This document shows, in pieces, positions 8,031 through 16,364 of a stretch of DNA of 64,000 nucleotides. The stretch lies in contig NZ_JALLPL010000002.1 in assembly GCF_023276355.1 (NCBI RefSeq), forward strand, positions 241,402 to 305,401, in the 5' to 3' direction. The stretch comes from Haloplanus sp. XH21 (GTDB taxonomy: Archaea; Halobacteriota; Halobacteria; Halobacteriales; Haloferacaceae). The translations under genes were made by a program, and so were the position numbers. Every line of letters begins with the position of its first letter. Position 1 is the first letter of the stretch. Under the pieces are notes generated by a model, which saw nothing but the letters and a program-made list of their open reading frames with translations, had not been told where the DNA came from and did no database searches.

Positions 8031-8876
8031 TTGGGTGTGCAAACCAAGACCTCCCGCTTCGCAAAGACGGTTGTATCGCTCGCCAAAAAAGCCGTCGCTG
8101 GCGAGCCAGCTCCGGCATACCGACCCGGAAAAGACGGGTATGCCGACTGGGTGATTCTCGCTGTTCAGGCCTTCAAAGAGTACCTCAATCACGATTACCG
8201 GAAACTAATGGACGTTCTGCGAGAAATGCCGAGAGTTGCAGAAACACTCGATTTGACGGTTGAGACGCTTCCTCACTTCTCCACGATCTGTGCGCGGAAG
8301 CAGGAGATCCCGATGAAGCGGTGGCGAGCGATTCTCGACGCGTCGGCTGAACTGTACGAACTCGGAGATATCCAAGCAATCGACGCAACCGGCGTGGATC
8401 GTGTCCAAGCTAGCCAGCACTACGCGAAACGGACAGACTACACGTTTGAGGCGGTGAAGACCACGCTGCTCATCGATTGCGAAACAAGTGCGATCCTAGA
8501 TATACACTGTTCGACGAAACAACCGCACGATACACAGGTCGGCTGGCAAGTGCTGGTGCGGAATCTCGACGACTTGACGGCTGTGGCGGCTGATAAGGGA
8601 TACGACTGGGAAGCGCTTCGGACGAAATTACGGTCTGAAAATATCACACCGCTGATTCCGCAGCGCGGCCCCGGTTTTCGGGGATGGGCGAGGAATTTAC
8701 TCATTCACGATCGGGGCTATAATCAGCGCTCAAACGCTGAATCAGTGTTTTTCGGATTGCGCCAGCGATACGATGAGACGCTGTGGGCGAGAACGTGGTT
8801 TGGTCAGTTCCGAGAACTTGTCATGAAATCAGCGGTGCGAAACATCGAACGCGTAATCGAGGGGTCAACCCGCTGA
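8031..8876 (+). CDS. IS5-family transposase
   Basis: This 281-residue DDE transposase shows the catalytic residues in order: D in IQAIDATGVDR (about residue 120), D in AVAADKGYDWEALR (about 190), and E in NAESVFFGLRQRYDE (about 241) with the Y/R/K context of IS5. The TTG at 8031 is the annotated start and a GTG two codons downstream is equally possible. The frame is intact, so it may be active. I could not find matching terminal inverted repeats; CGTTGTTTAGACGCC on the minus strand near 8885-8900 looks like one end, without a clear partner on the left. Confidence 0.9.
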   Translation: MGVQTKTSRFAKTVVSLAKKAVAGEPAPAYRPGKDGYADWVILAVQAFKEYLNHDYRKLMDVLREMPRVAETLDLTVETLPHFSTICARKQEIPMKRWRAILDASAELYELGDIQAIDATGVDRVQASQHYAKRTDYTFEAVKTTLLIDCETSAILDIHCSTKQPHDTQVGWQVLVRNLDDLTAVAADKGYDWEALRTKLRSENITPLIPQRGPGFRGWARNLLIHDRGYNQRSNAESVFFGLRQRYDETLWARTWFGQFRELVMKSAVRNIERVIEGSTR

Positions 8877-9007
8877 GTTCGGGCGTCTAAACAACGCCGT
8901 GGTGGAGTTAGCGAGGAGTATATTCTTAGTAGTTGTTGATTACTGATAGGGCGGGCTGTGGTGGTATCGATTCATTAGGTGAGGAACAGTTTTAAGCATG
9001 TGTTACA

Positions 9008-9181
9008 ATGGTGGTGGTAATGAGCCGTTACCCGCGGGGGGTGCGGAGCGCGCGAGTGAAGTGTATCAGCTGTAACGCGCCCGCAGCCGAAACAACTGAC
9101 AACACGTACGTCTGTGTTGAATGCGGCGAACAACTCTTCGAACAGCGGACGACCACGACCCGGGCAACAGGGGGGGACTAA
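9008..9181 (+). CDS. Small zinc-ribbon protein
   Basis: A 53-57 residue protein with CISC and CVEC spaced by 15 residues, a one-domain zinc ribbon, followed by a Thr/Arg-rich tail. ATG codons at 9008 and 9020 are in frame; the upstream one adds only MVVV. It ends 6 nt before the glycosyltransferase start, so the two are probably co-transcribed. It is typical of the many small zinc-finger proteins of haloarchaea. Confidence 0.7.
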   Translation: MVVVMSRYPRGVRSARVKCISCNAPAAETTDNTYVCVECGEQLFEQRTTTTRATGGD

Positions 9182-9187
9182 TTCAAG

Positions 9188-10414
9188 ATGGCATCAAGGG
9201 AAATTCAGGAGAATGACCAACAAACACCACCAGTACAGCACGAAGAAAAAACCAGCCCGGGAGGGAGTGTTCTAGTCGGCGCGGACAGCGACATCACACC
9301 GACGGTCAGTGTCGTGATGCCGACAATGAACGAAGAGGAAGGCATCCGGGAGTGTATCGAGCGTGTGAAAACCGCGGTCAAAGAGTCCGGATACCAGACT
9401 GAAGTCATCATTAGTGATGACTCAACTGACCGCACCCCAGAAATCGCACGTGAGCTGGGAGCGATCGTCGTTGAGCCGGACGAAGCCGGCTACGGGTACG
9501 CCTACCGGTACGCCTTCGAGCGCTGCCGCGGCGACTACATCGTCATCGGTGACGCCGACACCACCTACGACTTCGAACAATTCCCCACACTGCTTGACCC
9601 TGTCGCACGCGGGGACGCCGATATGGTCATGGGAAGCCGTCTCGAGGGCGACATCAAAGACGGGGCAATGCCCGCTCTCCACCAGTACGTGGGGAATCCC
9701 CTGTTGACGAAGTTCCTGAACGCGTTCTACGGTGCCGGTGTCAGCGACGCCCACTCCGGGTTCCGCGTATTCCGTGCCGACATGCTCGACGAACTCAACC
9801 TCGAGACGACCGGCATGGAGTTCGCCTCCGAGATGATCATGGACGCCGGCGCCCGCGACATGACCATCGAGGAAATCCCAATTGTCTACCACGAGCGCGA
9901 AGGCGAAGCGACGCTCGAGAGTTTCCGTGACGGCTGGCGCCACGTCCGCTTCATGCTACTCAACGCCCCCGGCTACCTCTTCTCCATCCCCGGCACCGGT
10001 ATGGGAATTCTTGGTGCGATGGTACTGCTGGCTGCCTTCAGTGGCATCTCGATTGGCAACACAACATTCGGCATCCACTCCGCAATCGCTGGGTCGCTCT
10101 TGGTACTCGTTGGCTACCAAGTCGCCAGCCTTGGCGTCTTCGCGACGGTCGCCAGCAACCCGATTCAGCGCCCCGACGACCCTGTGACAGATGCACTTGT
10201 TGACCGGATGAACCTCGAGCAAATGGCCTCAATTGGGACTGTCGTTGCCCTTGGGGGCGCTGTGTACGCTGGCTGGCTCGTCTACCAGTGGGCAAACACC
10301 GGCTTCACCCAACTCCCAATGATCACCGGCGACGTCGTCGCGTTCACCGCCATCGTCATCGGCGTCCAGACAGTCTTCAACGCCTTCTTCCTCAGCGCCG
10401 TCGCCACGCGCTGA
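9188..10414 (+). CDS. GT2 glycosyltransferase, dolichol-phosphate sugar synthase type
   Basis: This 408-residue protein starts with a GT-A domain (about residues 38-265): VSVVMPTMNEEEGI, nucleotide-binding IISDDSTDRT, metal-binding DADTTYDF, and GMEFASEM with a conserved basic/acidic pair. The C-terminal third has about four transmembrane helices (starting YLFSIPGTGMGILGAMVLLA). This layout is that of dolichyl-phosphate hexose synthases such as AglJ/DPM1-like proteins, which charge the membrane lipid carrier for protein or polysaccharide glycosylation at the inner membrane face. Remnants of a nucleotide-sugar dehydrogenase and a sulfatase downstream indicate a former glycan cluster. Confidence 0.9.
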   Translation: MASREIQENDQQTPPVQHEEKTSPGGSVLVGADSDITPTVSVVMPTMNEEEGIRECIERVKTAVKESGYQTEVIISDDSTDRTPEIARELGAIVVEPDEAGYGYAYRYAFERCRGDYIVIGDADTTYDFEQFPTLLDPVARGDADMVMGSRLEGDIKDGAMPALHQYVGNPLLTKFLNAFYGAGVSDAHSGFRVFRADMLDELNLETTGMEFASEMIMDAGARDMTIEEIPIVYHEREGEATLESFRDGWRHVRFMLLNAPGYLFSIPGTGMGILGAMVLLAAFSGISIGNTTFGIHSAIAGSLLVLVGYQVASLGVFATVASNPIQRPDDPVTDALVDRMNLEQMASIGTVVALGGAVYAGWLVYQWANTGFTQLPMITGDVVAFTAIVIGVQTVFNAFFLSAVATR

Positions 10415-10429
10415 CATTCTCCCTGGGCT

Positions 10430-10866
10430 AAAGCACGGGGCCTTCCCCTCGGATTTCCATATCAGTGCGGAAACCAACTCCTTCAGGAATGGGTCACTGA
10501 TGTGACATCCTCCGCCTCGCCGTAAACGGCGAGGCTTTCCACGGTACCGCACCGCTGGTTTGGGATATTTGCTGGTTGACGACCTGTCGGCATGACGGGC
10601 CGATGGCGGGGCCACACCGCCGTTACTCCTATCCCGGCAGGGACTACGGAGTTATCTTCTGCCCGAGACACTACAGCGGTTCGAGAGGGTGTCTCGAACG
10701 TTCTGGGCCTTGGAGTCCCGAAATTGTGCATTTAGGTGGCGGTGTAACCGCCTCGGGATATGTCACACTACGGTGCGATATTACTTAAATATCGGATTGC
10801 TGCTGAACGTGGATTGTGCGGTCGAGTGACGCGATTCACTCCCGCCTGAAAGGGCGGGATTCTCTC
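10430..10866. mobile_element. Non-autonomous IS200/IS605-type element or paired element ends
   Basis: No gene is visible. Near the left, a perfect 10-bp hairpin (10514-10523 / 10526-10535, AA loop) sits beside TGACATCCTCCGCC. Near the right, a CCCGCC/GGCGGG hairpin (10841-10846 / 10853-10858) sits in ACTCCCGCCTGAAAGGGCGG. Both resemble the subterminal hairpins of haloarchaeal IS1341/IS605 elements. The internal ~300 bp carries no transposase, so this is either a MITE-like derivative or two neighbouring element ends. Confidence 0.5.
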
Positions 10867-10867
10867 G

Positions 10868-11125
10868 CTGTTCAAAGATAGCCCGAAAGTTGCAGGCATC
10901 GTCAGTACCGGGTTTGAAGGCAAGACCAAGCACAGTGATACGTTTGTCGGCGTTGTCGATGTGTTGGTCTATGAGCGCGAGGAGGCGCTTGGGTTGGCGG
11001 TCGTTGACCTCAACGGCTGCCTCAAGCATCGCCGGCTCGTATCTCCGCTTCTTCGCAGTATTGCTGATGGCGTTCGTATCTTTCCCCACAGCAGCTACCG
11101 TCCCCAGCCGCTACGGAGGAACCGC
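10868..11125 (-). pseudogene. Nucleotide-sugar dehydrogenase remnant (UDP-sugar dehydrogenase family)
   Basis: The minus-strand frame reads GKDTNAIS, YEPAMLEAAVEVNDRQPKRL and VLGLAFKPGTDD. These are diagnostic segments of UDP-glucose / UDP-ManNAc 6-dehydrogenases (central helix plus start of the C-terminal Rossmann domain). Just upstream another frame reads VAAGDGSCCG, matching the catalytic-Cys segment GxGGSCFxKD after removal of one G, so there is a frameshift at about 11090. The 3' end is cut by the IS605-type hairpin. Confidence 0.75.
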
Positions 11126-11154
11126 TCGCAAGAACAGCCGGCCGCTGACTAGGC

Positions 11155-11525
11155 CGACTCGTCAGTAAGACGTTGCTCAATCGCATCAAGGACCGTCGAG
11201 TGCACATCGAGTGGATATGCTGTGATGGGAACGAAAGATCGGTGACCTCGTCGCTATCCGGGGGTTGGTGGAAGTGGACTCGCGTATTGTGGGTGTTCGG
11301 ATGGCGATCCCACCGGCACTCCCAGCGGGTGTCGTCCGACCTGGTTTCCACGTAATGGAACGAGAAATCCCCGGTGGTGAACCAGCGAACGTCTAGTCGG
11401 CCGGCAGTCGTCGACGCTGGGTAACTGGCTGTGTCGAACTGGACGCGAAGCAGCCGTGGTTCGTGGGGATCGGGGTCGAACGACGTGTCGTCGACGAGTG
11501 CATCAGCCGCAAGGTGTCGTTCAAG
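11155..11525 (-). pseudogene. Remnant of a small haloarchaeal protein with WECRWDRHPN...HFHQPP motif
   Basis: Read leftward, the frame gives RLLERHLAADALVDD, VRWFTTGDFSFHYVETR, WECRWDRHPNTHNTRVHFHQ and SFPSQH. After a one-base shift it continues PLDVHSTVLDAIEQRLTDES to a TAG. I recognise the RWDRHPN-HN-R-HFHQPP pattern as a recurrent haloarchaeal accessory protein of unknown function. The frame break near 11210 and the lack of a clear start (its 5' end is overlapped by the sulfatase remnant) mark it as broken. Confidence 0.5.
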
Positions 11526-12463
11526 CAGGCGAAGTGTTTGGCGGTCGGGTGGGCCAGTTGATGGCGGCGAATCCGGCTGTCGTCGTCTTCGCCGCGGGCT
11601 TGCGAGAACACGCGCCGGTCGTCGTCAATATCACCTAACAGTGATACACCGTCGCCGCTGCCCGTAATCGTCTCGGCGACATCGAGCGTGCTCACAGGCG
11701 CGTCCACTGTCCCGTTCGCTCCACTAGGCGGCCGGACGAACAGTGGCACGTGCGTAATTTCGTCGTGCAGGTAGCGGGGGTGCTCGTAGTAGCCGTGTTC
11801 GCCGAACGCGTCGCCGTGGTCGGCCGTCACGATCACCAGCGACTCCGCCAACAGCCCACGCTCCCGAAGCGCGTCGAGGAATTCTCCAATATACGCGTCG
11901 TTGTACCGGATCTCCGCGTCGTAGAGATCCACAAGCAGCTGTCGTTCCTCGTCGGTAATCGACTCGGGGTCGTCGATGGCGCGCTGGTACAGCGATTGGG
12001 CGTCCCGACCACTGAGCCCGTGGTCTGCCCACAGCGTTGCGTACTCGCTCGGCGGCTCGTAGGGGCCGTGGGTGTCCATGTAGTGGTTCCACAGGAAGAA
12101 CGACTCACCGTTGTCCAGCGAGTCCAGCCACTCGAGGGACCGCTCGTTGATCTCCTCGGCACGCGCGTAATGCCGATTTCGGACCTTGTCCAGCGCACGC
12201 TGCGCCAGCGCAATCAGCTTGTGCTGGCCCAAGTGTAGATCGTCGTCGAAGTGGTCGAACCCCTCGTCGAAACCGTACGCTCGCGACACAAACGGATTTG
12301 AATGGAACCCCGCCGTCGCGTACCCTGCGTCAGAAAGCGTTGACGCGACCGACTCCGTCGCCAGGTGATACCCCGAATCTACGGCAACGTCCGGATACTT
12401 TCCCGAGAGTAGCGCCGGTACTGCCTCTCGCGTGTGCGAGCTCGCGCTGTACGCGTTCGTAAA
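11526..12463 (-). pseudogene. Sulfatase (alkaline-phosphatase superfamily) fragment
   Basis: The segment in frame with TnpB reads FTNAYSASSHTREAVPALLS and continues through WNHYMDTHGPYEPPSEYA to IVTADHGDAFGEHGYYEHPR, then a C-terminal lobe with FVRPPSG. This is the sulfatase/phosphoglycerol-transferase fold. The DHG...H metal site is kept, but the N-terminal metal-binding strand that should precede FTNAYS is missing. The frame runs on past 11526 into the neighbouring remnant before a stop at 11393. It is probably non-functional unless the TnpB fusion supplies an N-terminus. Confidence 0.75.
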
Positions 12464-13507
12464 GCAGGCGGGACAGGAGTGTTCACGGACCCACAGCGGT
12501 TTGTCGGTTGAGACACCGCACGACGCGCACTCCTTGGTCGTCCCTCTCGGGTTGACCGCGACGAAGTGCGTCCCTTCGCGCACACACTTGTATTCGAGCA
12601 ACAAGAGGAACGTTCGCCACGCGGCGGACGCGGTGTTTCGGCTGTTCGACGGCGACTCCATCATCCCCTTCACGTTCAGGTCTTCGACCGCCACTAGGTC
12701 GTATTCTCGGGCGTAGTAGTTCGAGAGTTTGTGCAGGAAGTCGCGGCGCTTCCGTCGGAGGTCGGCGTGACACTCCGCCACGCACCGTCGTTGCTTCTCG
12801 TAGTTGTTCGACCCGTGCTGTTTGCGCGAGAGCTTCCGTTGCTCGCGCTCCAAGCGGTCGCGTTCGTCTGAGAGGTCGAGCGACCCGACCGCCGTGCCGT
12901 CGGTGTCGTGGGCGTACTTGAGAATTCCCACGTCGATACCGACGCACTTCTCAGGGTTCTCAGGCGGTTCGGGTGGTTCACGGTCCATTTGGACGCCGAA
13001 CGTGGCGAACCACTCGCCCGTCGGTTCCTTCTTGACCGTGACCTGCTTGAGCGTGGCGTCGTCGGGGATGGCACGGTGGAGCCGAATCGGTATGTCCGCG
13101 AGTTTCGAGAGTGACAGAACAGTCTGACCGCCCTTCTTGTCGAGCATGAAGCCAGACTGACTGTACGTGAAACTGCGGGACTCCCGCGGCGGCTTCCACT
13201 TGAGTTGGCCGACGCCGTAGCCGTTCTTCTTGAGAGCGGAGAGTCCTTCGAGGTTGTCGAACAGACGTTCCACGACGGTTTGGAGGACCTTCGAGTACAC
13301 GTCCGAGAGGCCGTCCCACCACTTCTTGAGGTCGGGGAGTTCCGACCGCAGGGTGGTCATGGACGGCAGTTCGCCGTGTTTTTCTTGGTACTCGTTGAGG
13401 CGGTAGAGCGTGTGGTTGTAGAGTTGCCTACAAATGTCTCGGTGGCGGTCCAACTCCTCGCGGTGGGGGTCGGACGGCTTGAGACGGTACTTGTAGGCGT
13501 AGTACAT
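12464..13507 (-). pseudogene. tnpB: TnpB (IS200/IS605), truncated inside the zinc finger
   Basis: 348 residues of a TnpB-family RNA-guided nuclease. They comprise an N-terminal helix-turn-helix, the wedge/REC-like part, the RuvC motif I D in CVGIDVGILKYA (about 192) and motif II E in VAVEDLNVKGM (about 275). The zinc finger CASCG...CPAC (about 327-347) is complete in its four cysteines. The RuvC motif III aspartate that should follow (D-x-NAA) is missing, because sequence switches at 12463 to sulfatase code without losing frame. The start lies 1 nt after the tnpA stop. Catalysis should be lost. Confidence 0.85.
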
Positions 13508-13508
13508 T

Positions 13509-13913
13509 CTACTCGCGTTGGTCTTCGACGTACTGTTTCAGCACATCCAGCGACACCTGCCCCGTCGAGATGAGGCAGTACGAGTCGTTCCAGAACGAGT
13601 CGCCCCACAGTTCGGTTTTGAGTTCGTCCGCGTACTCGTTGCGGATACGGCGAGCGGTTGCGCCCTTGACCGTGTTGATGAACTTCACGAGGTCTGTGGT
13701 TGGCTTCGCTCGGAACAGGATGTGTACGTGGTCGTCCTCGCCGTCGAGGTTCGTCAGTTCGACACCGTAGTTGTCCGTGAACCCGCTGATGACCTCGTGA
13801 ATGAATTGGGTTCGCTCCTCGGTTAGCACTCCGCGCCGATACTTCGTGGTGAGTATCAGGTGGTAGTGCAGGGAAAACGTCGAGTGCGCTCCCGAGTCGA
13901 GGTCGTACTCCAT
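13509..13913 (-). CDS. tnpA: TnpA, IS200/IS605-family Y1 transposase
   Basis: This 134-residue HUH/Y1 transposase has HUH motif DHVHILF at about residues 61-67 and the catalytic tyrosine in LKQYVEDQ near residue 127. It excises and inserts the element as single-stranded DNA by recognising subterminal hairpins. The frame is intact, so it could still act in trans on other IS605 ends in the replicon (for example the pair at 10.4-10.9 kb). It is followed with almost no gap by the truncated tnpB. Confidence 0.9.
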   Translation of the reverse strand: MEYDLDSGAHSTFSLHYHLILTTKYRRGVLTEERTQFIHEVISGFTDNYGVELTNLDGEDDHVHILFRAKPTTDLVKFINTVKGATARRIRNEYADELKTELWGDSFWNDSYCLISTGQVSLDVLKQYVEDQRE

Positions 13914-14110
13914 TGGGTTCAGTTAATAACATGTTATCCTACTGCAAAAACATTTCGACTGCGTGGGCCTGTGGGCCTGCCACCGAAATGTGTATGAGAA
14001 CTGTGCGGCGTTGACGAGACGCGAAGCGTCTCGTTCGCGCACAAGAGCGAAGCTCTTGTGAACGCTGTACCCCCTCCCTGCTCGCGCCTCCCGTTCGGTC
14101 GGCGCTCGCA
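13914..14110. mobile_element. Left-end region of the IS200/IS605 element with twin hairpins
   Basis: Upstream of tnpA lie two perfect 8-bp stems, each with a GAA triloop: 14015-14022/14026-14033 (CGAGACGC) and 14041-14048/14052-14059 (ACAAGAGC). Twin small-loop hairpins fit the TnpA recognition structures of this family. The exact cleavage site is not determined. Confidence 0.45.
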
Positions 14111-14170
14111 AGGGGGCTTAGCGCCTACTTTCAGCGAACAGCAAGCAAACAGGAGTAATAAATGCGAGTG

Positions 14171-14293
14171 TTAGAATTCGGCCTCAAACTCGTCTTCGTC
14201 AGGCAGCATCTCAAGTGCCTCCTCAGGAGAAACAGCTTCAGGAGACTCTTTATCGGCTTCGTCTCCGGCTTCTCCGGCCGTGGGAGCGGACAT
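14171..14293 (-). CDS. Possible 40-residue acidic protein
   Basis: The minus-strand frame from the ATG at 14293 encodes an extremely acidic peptide (PEEALEMLPDEDEFEAEF at the end) with haloarchaeal composition. A TTTATC box lies about 25 nt upstream of the start, fitting a leaderless promoter. There is no homology that I recognise; the alternative is a chance frame in the intergenic space. Confidence 0.4.
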   Translation of the reverse strand: MSAPTAGEAGDEADKESPEAVSPEEALEMLPDEDEFEAEF

Positions 14294-14423
14294 ACAAAGC
14301 CATACACAGTGAGGTCTGATAAACCTTTGCCGGCAGTACAGCACCAATCGACATCCCTCACGGCGAATGACGTTTATTTTGGGCTGGGATGGGTGGCCCA
14401 TCTCAATCGGGCCAGATTCACAG

Positions 14424-14819
14424 ATGAGTCTGGAAGTCATCGACCGTCACAGCGAAGCACTGTTCGAGTTCCTCTGGTGTCCGGTCTGCGGGCACGAGGT
14501 ATTCAGTCACATTCCCTTCGAAGGAGTGTTCTGCAAGAACTGCAACACCCAGGTCGAACTCCAGGAATCCCGAGAGACGCGCGGCTACGAGGAGGCCGTC
14601 CTCGCCTGCTTCGACACCCACTCAACGTGGAACCTCCACGTCGACGAGAAGCTCCGTCGCGACCTACCCGATGGGTCGGCACGGGTGAAGATCCTCGGCG
14701 CACCGGGTGCCTACGAGGTCGACTGGTGGAGTCCGGCACCCGGCGATGACTGGCAGCCGGTCGAACGAGGCGAATTCGACGATGTCGACGAACCAGCCGA
14801 GATCTCCCATCTCGCGTAG
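14424..14819 (+). CDS. DUF7567-like zinc-finger protein
   Basis: This 131-residue protein has CPVCGHEVF (about residues 15-23) and CKNCNTQVEL (about 34-43), forming one zinc ribbon. An invariant-looking body follows (YEEAVLACFDTHSTWNLHVDE, GAPGAYEVDWWSPAPGDDW). I recall this sequence style as DUF7567 of haloarchaeal plasmids. The start at 14424 is chosen over an upstream ATG at 14367 because the composition changes there. It heads the co-oriented run to 17739; role unknown. Confidence 0.75.
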   Translation: MSLEVIDRHSEALFEFLWCPVCGHEVFSHIPFEGVFCKNCNTQVELQESRETRGYEEAVLACFDTHSTWNLHVDEKLRRDLPDGSARVKILGAPGAYEVDWWSPAPGDDWQPVERGEFDDVDEPAEISHLA

Positions 14820-14837
14820 GACAAGCAATCCCTGTGG

Positions 14838-14870
14838 CTGTTTGTCACCCCCCGAGGGGTGCGGGGGTGC
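14838..14870 (+). promoter_or_regulatory. TTTGTC + C/G hairpin leader element
   Basis: CTGTTTGTCACCCCCCGAGGGG then TGCGGGGGTGC, 30-57 nt before the ATG at 14897. It is the closest match to the copies at 5697 and 16311. Confidence 0.5.
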
Positions 14871-14896
14871 TCGAACGAGCAGTTCCCGAACAGACG

Positions 14897-15298
14897 ATGA
14901 GTAGATTTAGCGACAAACACTCGATTGAACAGGTACACCCAGCGAGCGATTGCGACATCGCCTACGTCGGGTATCGGCAGAGCGGGCAGGCTATCGTTGA
15001 GAAACGTCCCGGCCAAGAACGGCTCACGCCAGAACGGAGTCTCGCGCTGGTGAATCACAGTCCCTCGGGATTCGAATGGGGATATGGTGGTAGTGGTCCG
15101 GCGCAACTCGCGCTCGCACTCCTCCTCGACTACACGGGAGACGAGACGTTCGCCCTCGACCACTACCAGGCGTTCAAAACCGAGGTCGTGAGCCAGCTGG
15201 ACTGTGATGGGTCTGCTGGAAGCTGGCGACTCACTGGGCCCGAGATCGACGCAGTCCTTCACGAAACACCCGGCGAGCCGGCCGCACCGTCCATCTAA
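14897..15298 (+). CDS. DUF6166-like protein, copy A
   Basis: This 133-residue protein has the core seen in the 16365 paralogue: YVGYRQSG, ERLTPERSLALVNHSPSGF, WGYGGSGPAQLALALLLDYT, and HYQAFKTEVVSQL ending in WRLTGPEID. From memory this is the DUF6166 family, common in haloarchaeal and bacterial mobile elements and without known function. The WGY-GSGPAQLA glycine-rich turn is the most conserved part. No signal peptide or metal site is visible. Confidence 0.75.
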   Translation: MSRFSDKHSIEQVHPASDCDIAYVGYRQSGQAIVEKRPGQERLTPERSLALVNHSPSGFEWGYGGSGPAQLALALLLDYTGDETFALDHYQAFKTEVVSQLDCDGSAGSWRLTGPEIDAVLHETPGEPAAPSI

Positions 15299-15321
15299 AT
15301 ACCAATCACCGAAAGAAATCC

Positions 15322-15600
15322 ATGTCAGAACAGACCCAACCATCTCGTGCGGATGGCGAATCGGCCGAAACCAGTGAACAGGCGACACGAACGGAATACG
15401 TCGAACGTAGTGACGTCGGCGTCTCCCTCACCGTGAAGCTTACTCGCGGGACTGGCACCCGCGATCAGGACAAAATCGTGGCCAAAGCGAAAGGCAAGAC
15501 CCTCGAAGACGCTCGCGAGGACATGGAGATTCTTCGGGAGTACATCCATGATCTCGCTGAGGACGCCCGCCAGATCCAACCCGGGGAAGAAGACGGGTAA
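15322..15600 (+). CDS. DUF7389-like small protein
   Basis: A 92-residue acidic protein with a conserved-looking beta core (YVERSDVGVSLTVKLTRGTG, TRDQDK) and a C-terminal helix (LEDAREDMEILREYIHDLAE). This resembles the DUF7389 family of haloarchaeal plasmids as I remember it. It is 23 nt downstream of the DUF6166-like gene and co-oriented, so probably co-transcribed. Function unknown; the helix could mediate dimerisation. Confidence 0.7.
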   Translation: MSEQTQPSRADGESAETSEQATRTEYVERSDVGVSLTVKLTRGTGTRDQDKIVAKAKGKTLEDAREDMEILREYIHDLAEDARQIQPGEEDG

Positions 15601-15609
15601 CGGCGAGGG

Positions 15610-15642
15610 CTGTTTTTTGTCGCCTCAGCAGTGACGGAGGCG
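15610..15642 (+). promoter_or_regulatory. TTTTTTGT + hairpin leader element
   Basis: CTGTTTTTTGT followed by CGCCTC...GAGGCG (15621-15626 / 15637-15642), ending 7 nt before the GTG at 15650. This is a weaker variant of the family; here the T-run could equally be the terminator of the preceding gene. Confidence 0.4.
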
Positions 15643-15649
15643 ATCATCA

Positions 15650-15871
15650 GTGAGCAATCCTGACGGTCAATCGACTGACGTGATCGAGCTTTCACCAGAA
15701 CAACGGCTCGAACCCCCGAATACGCGACTGATCAACGCCGGTATCGTGACGATCAACGATATGGAGACGCTGCGAGCCTGCGTCGCCTACGAGAACGCGA
15801 ATCAGCAACGGGTCCAGATCCTCCGCCGGCTTGAACAGCGGGCCAGCGAAATTCGCGCAGAAGACGATTGA
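15650..15871 (+). CDS. Small helical protein, 73 residues
   Basis: Begins with GTG. The protein has a VIELSPEQRLEPPNTRLINAG segment split over a turn and a C-terminal coiled-coil-like helix (VAYENANQQRVQILRRLEQR). It resembles a recurrent small protein of haloarchaeal accessory clusters, but I cannot name a family. The downstream gene's start lies about 50 nt beyond its stop. Confidence 0.6.
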   Translation: MSNPDGQSTDVIELSPEQRLEPPNTRLINAGIVTINDMETLRACVAYENANQQRVQILRRLEQRASEIRAEDD

Positions 15872-15924
15872 CGCAGCACTCGGGGCTGTCTGTCGGAGCC
15901 TCGGTGGGTGGAGGCTCGAATGAG

Positions 15925-16224
15925 ATGAGCGATCGACCAGAGATCGAGATTCAACGACAGACCGCGTTCGGTGACGATGGCCAACTCGAAGTAACCGAAA
16001 CAAGCGTCGAGACCTCGCTTGAGGACTTCGGCGCTGACGTGGATCATCGCGACCGGGATTCGCGTCTTGACCAGCCCGAGGCGAGTGAGTTCGGCGTCGA
16101 CGATCGACCCGAAGTTGAGCAAACATCCGAGGGAGATCAGTCAACACTCTTCGCTGATACGGACGAGGATCAGCAGACCCTCGCTGGCGACGATGCAGCC
16201 GCTCGCTGTCTCTTCGAAGAATAG
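15925..16224 (+). CDS. Acidic protein, 99 residues
   Basis: Highly acidic and Gln/Thr-rich, with an EIEIQRQTAFGDDGQLEVTE start and a DQSTLFADTDEDQQTLAGDD tail. There is no hydrophobic core, so it may be intrinsically disordered. The ATG at 15925 is chosen; an upstream TTG at 15868 would add a glycine/serine-rich stretch overlapping the previous gene. The repeated 'QSTLFADT/QQTLAGDD' pattern resembles sliding-clamp (PIP-like, QxxLF) peptides, which is speculative. Confidence 0.6.
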   Translation: MSDRPEIEIQRQTAFGDDGQLEVTETSVETSLEDFGADVDHRDRDSRLDQPEASEFGVDDRPEVEQTSEGDQSTLFADTDEDQQTLAGDDAAARCLFEE

Positions 16225-16310
16225 GCTTGCCTCTATCAGTTGGTTGTCTGATGAATTGTTATACTGAATTCTAACTTTGAAGCGACGTTGAGGGTCTAAT
16301 AGCCGGTGGT

Positions 16311-16340
16311 GGTTTTTCGACCCCCAGCAGGGGTGCGGGG
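16311..16340 (+). promoter_or_regulatory. TTTTTCG + C/G hairpin leader element
   Basis: GGTTTTTCGACCCCCAGCAG then GGGTGCGGGG. CCCC/GGGG arms, 25-52 nt before the ATG at 16365. Confidence 0.5.
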
Positions 16341-16364
16341 AGTCCGAACGCCCGCATTCAACCG

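Noticed and set aside
8877..9007. Right terminal inverted repeat of the IS5 element
   Set aside because: CGTTGTTTAGACGCC looks like an IS end but has no inverse partner left of 8031, so ends were not called.
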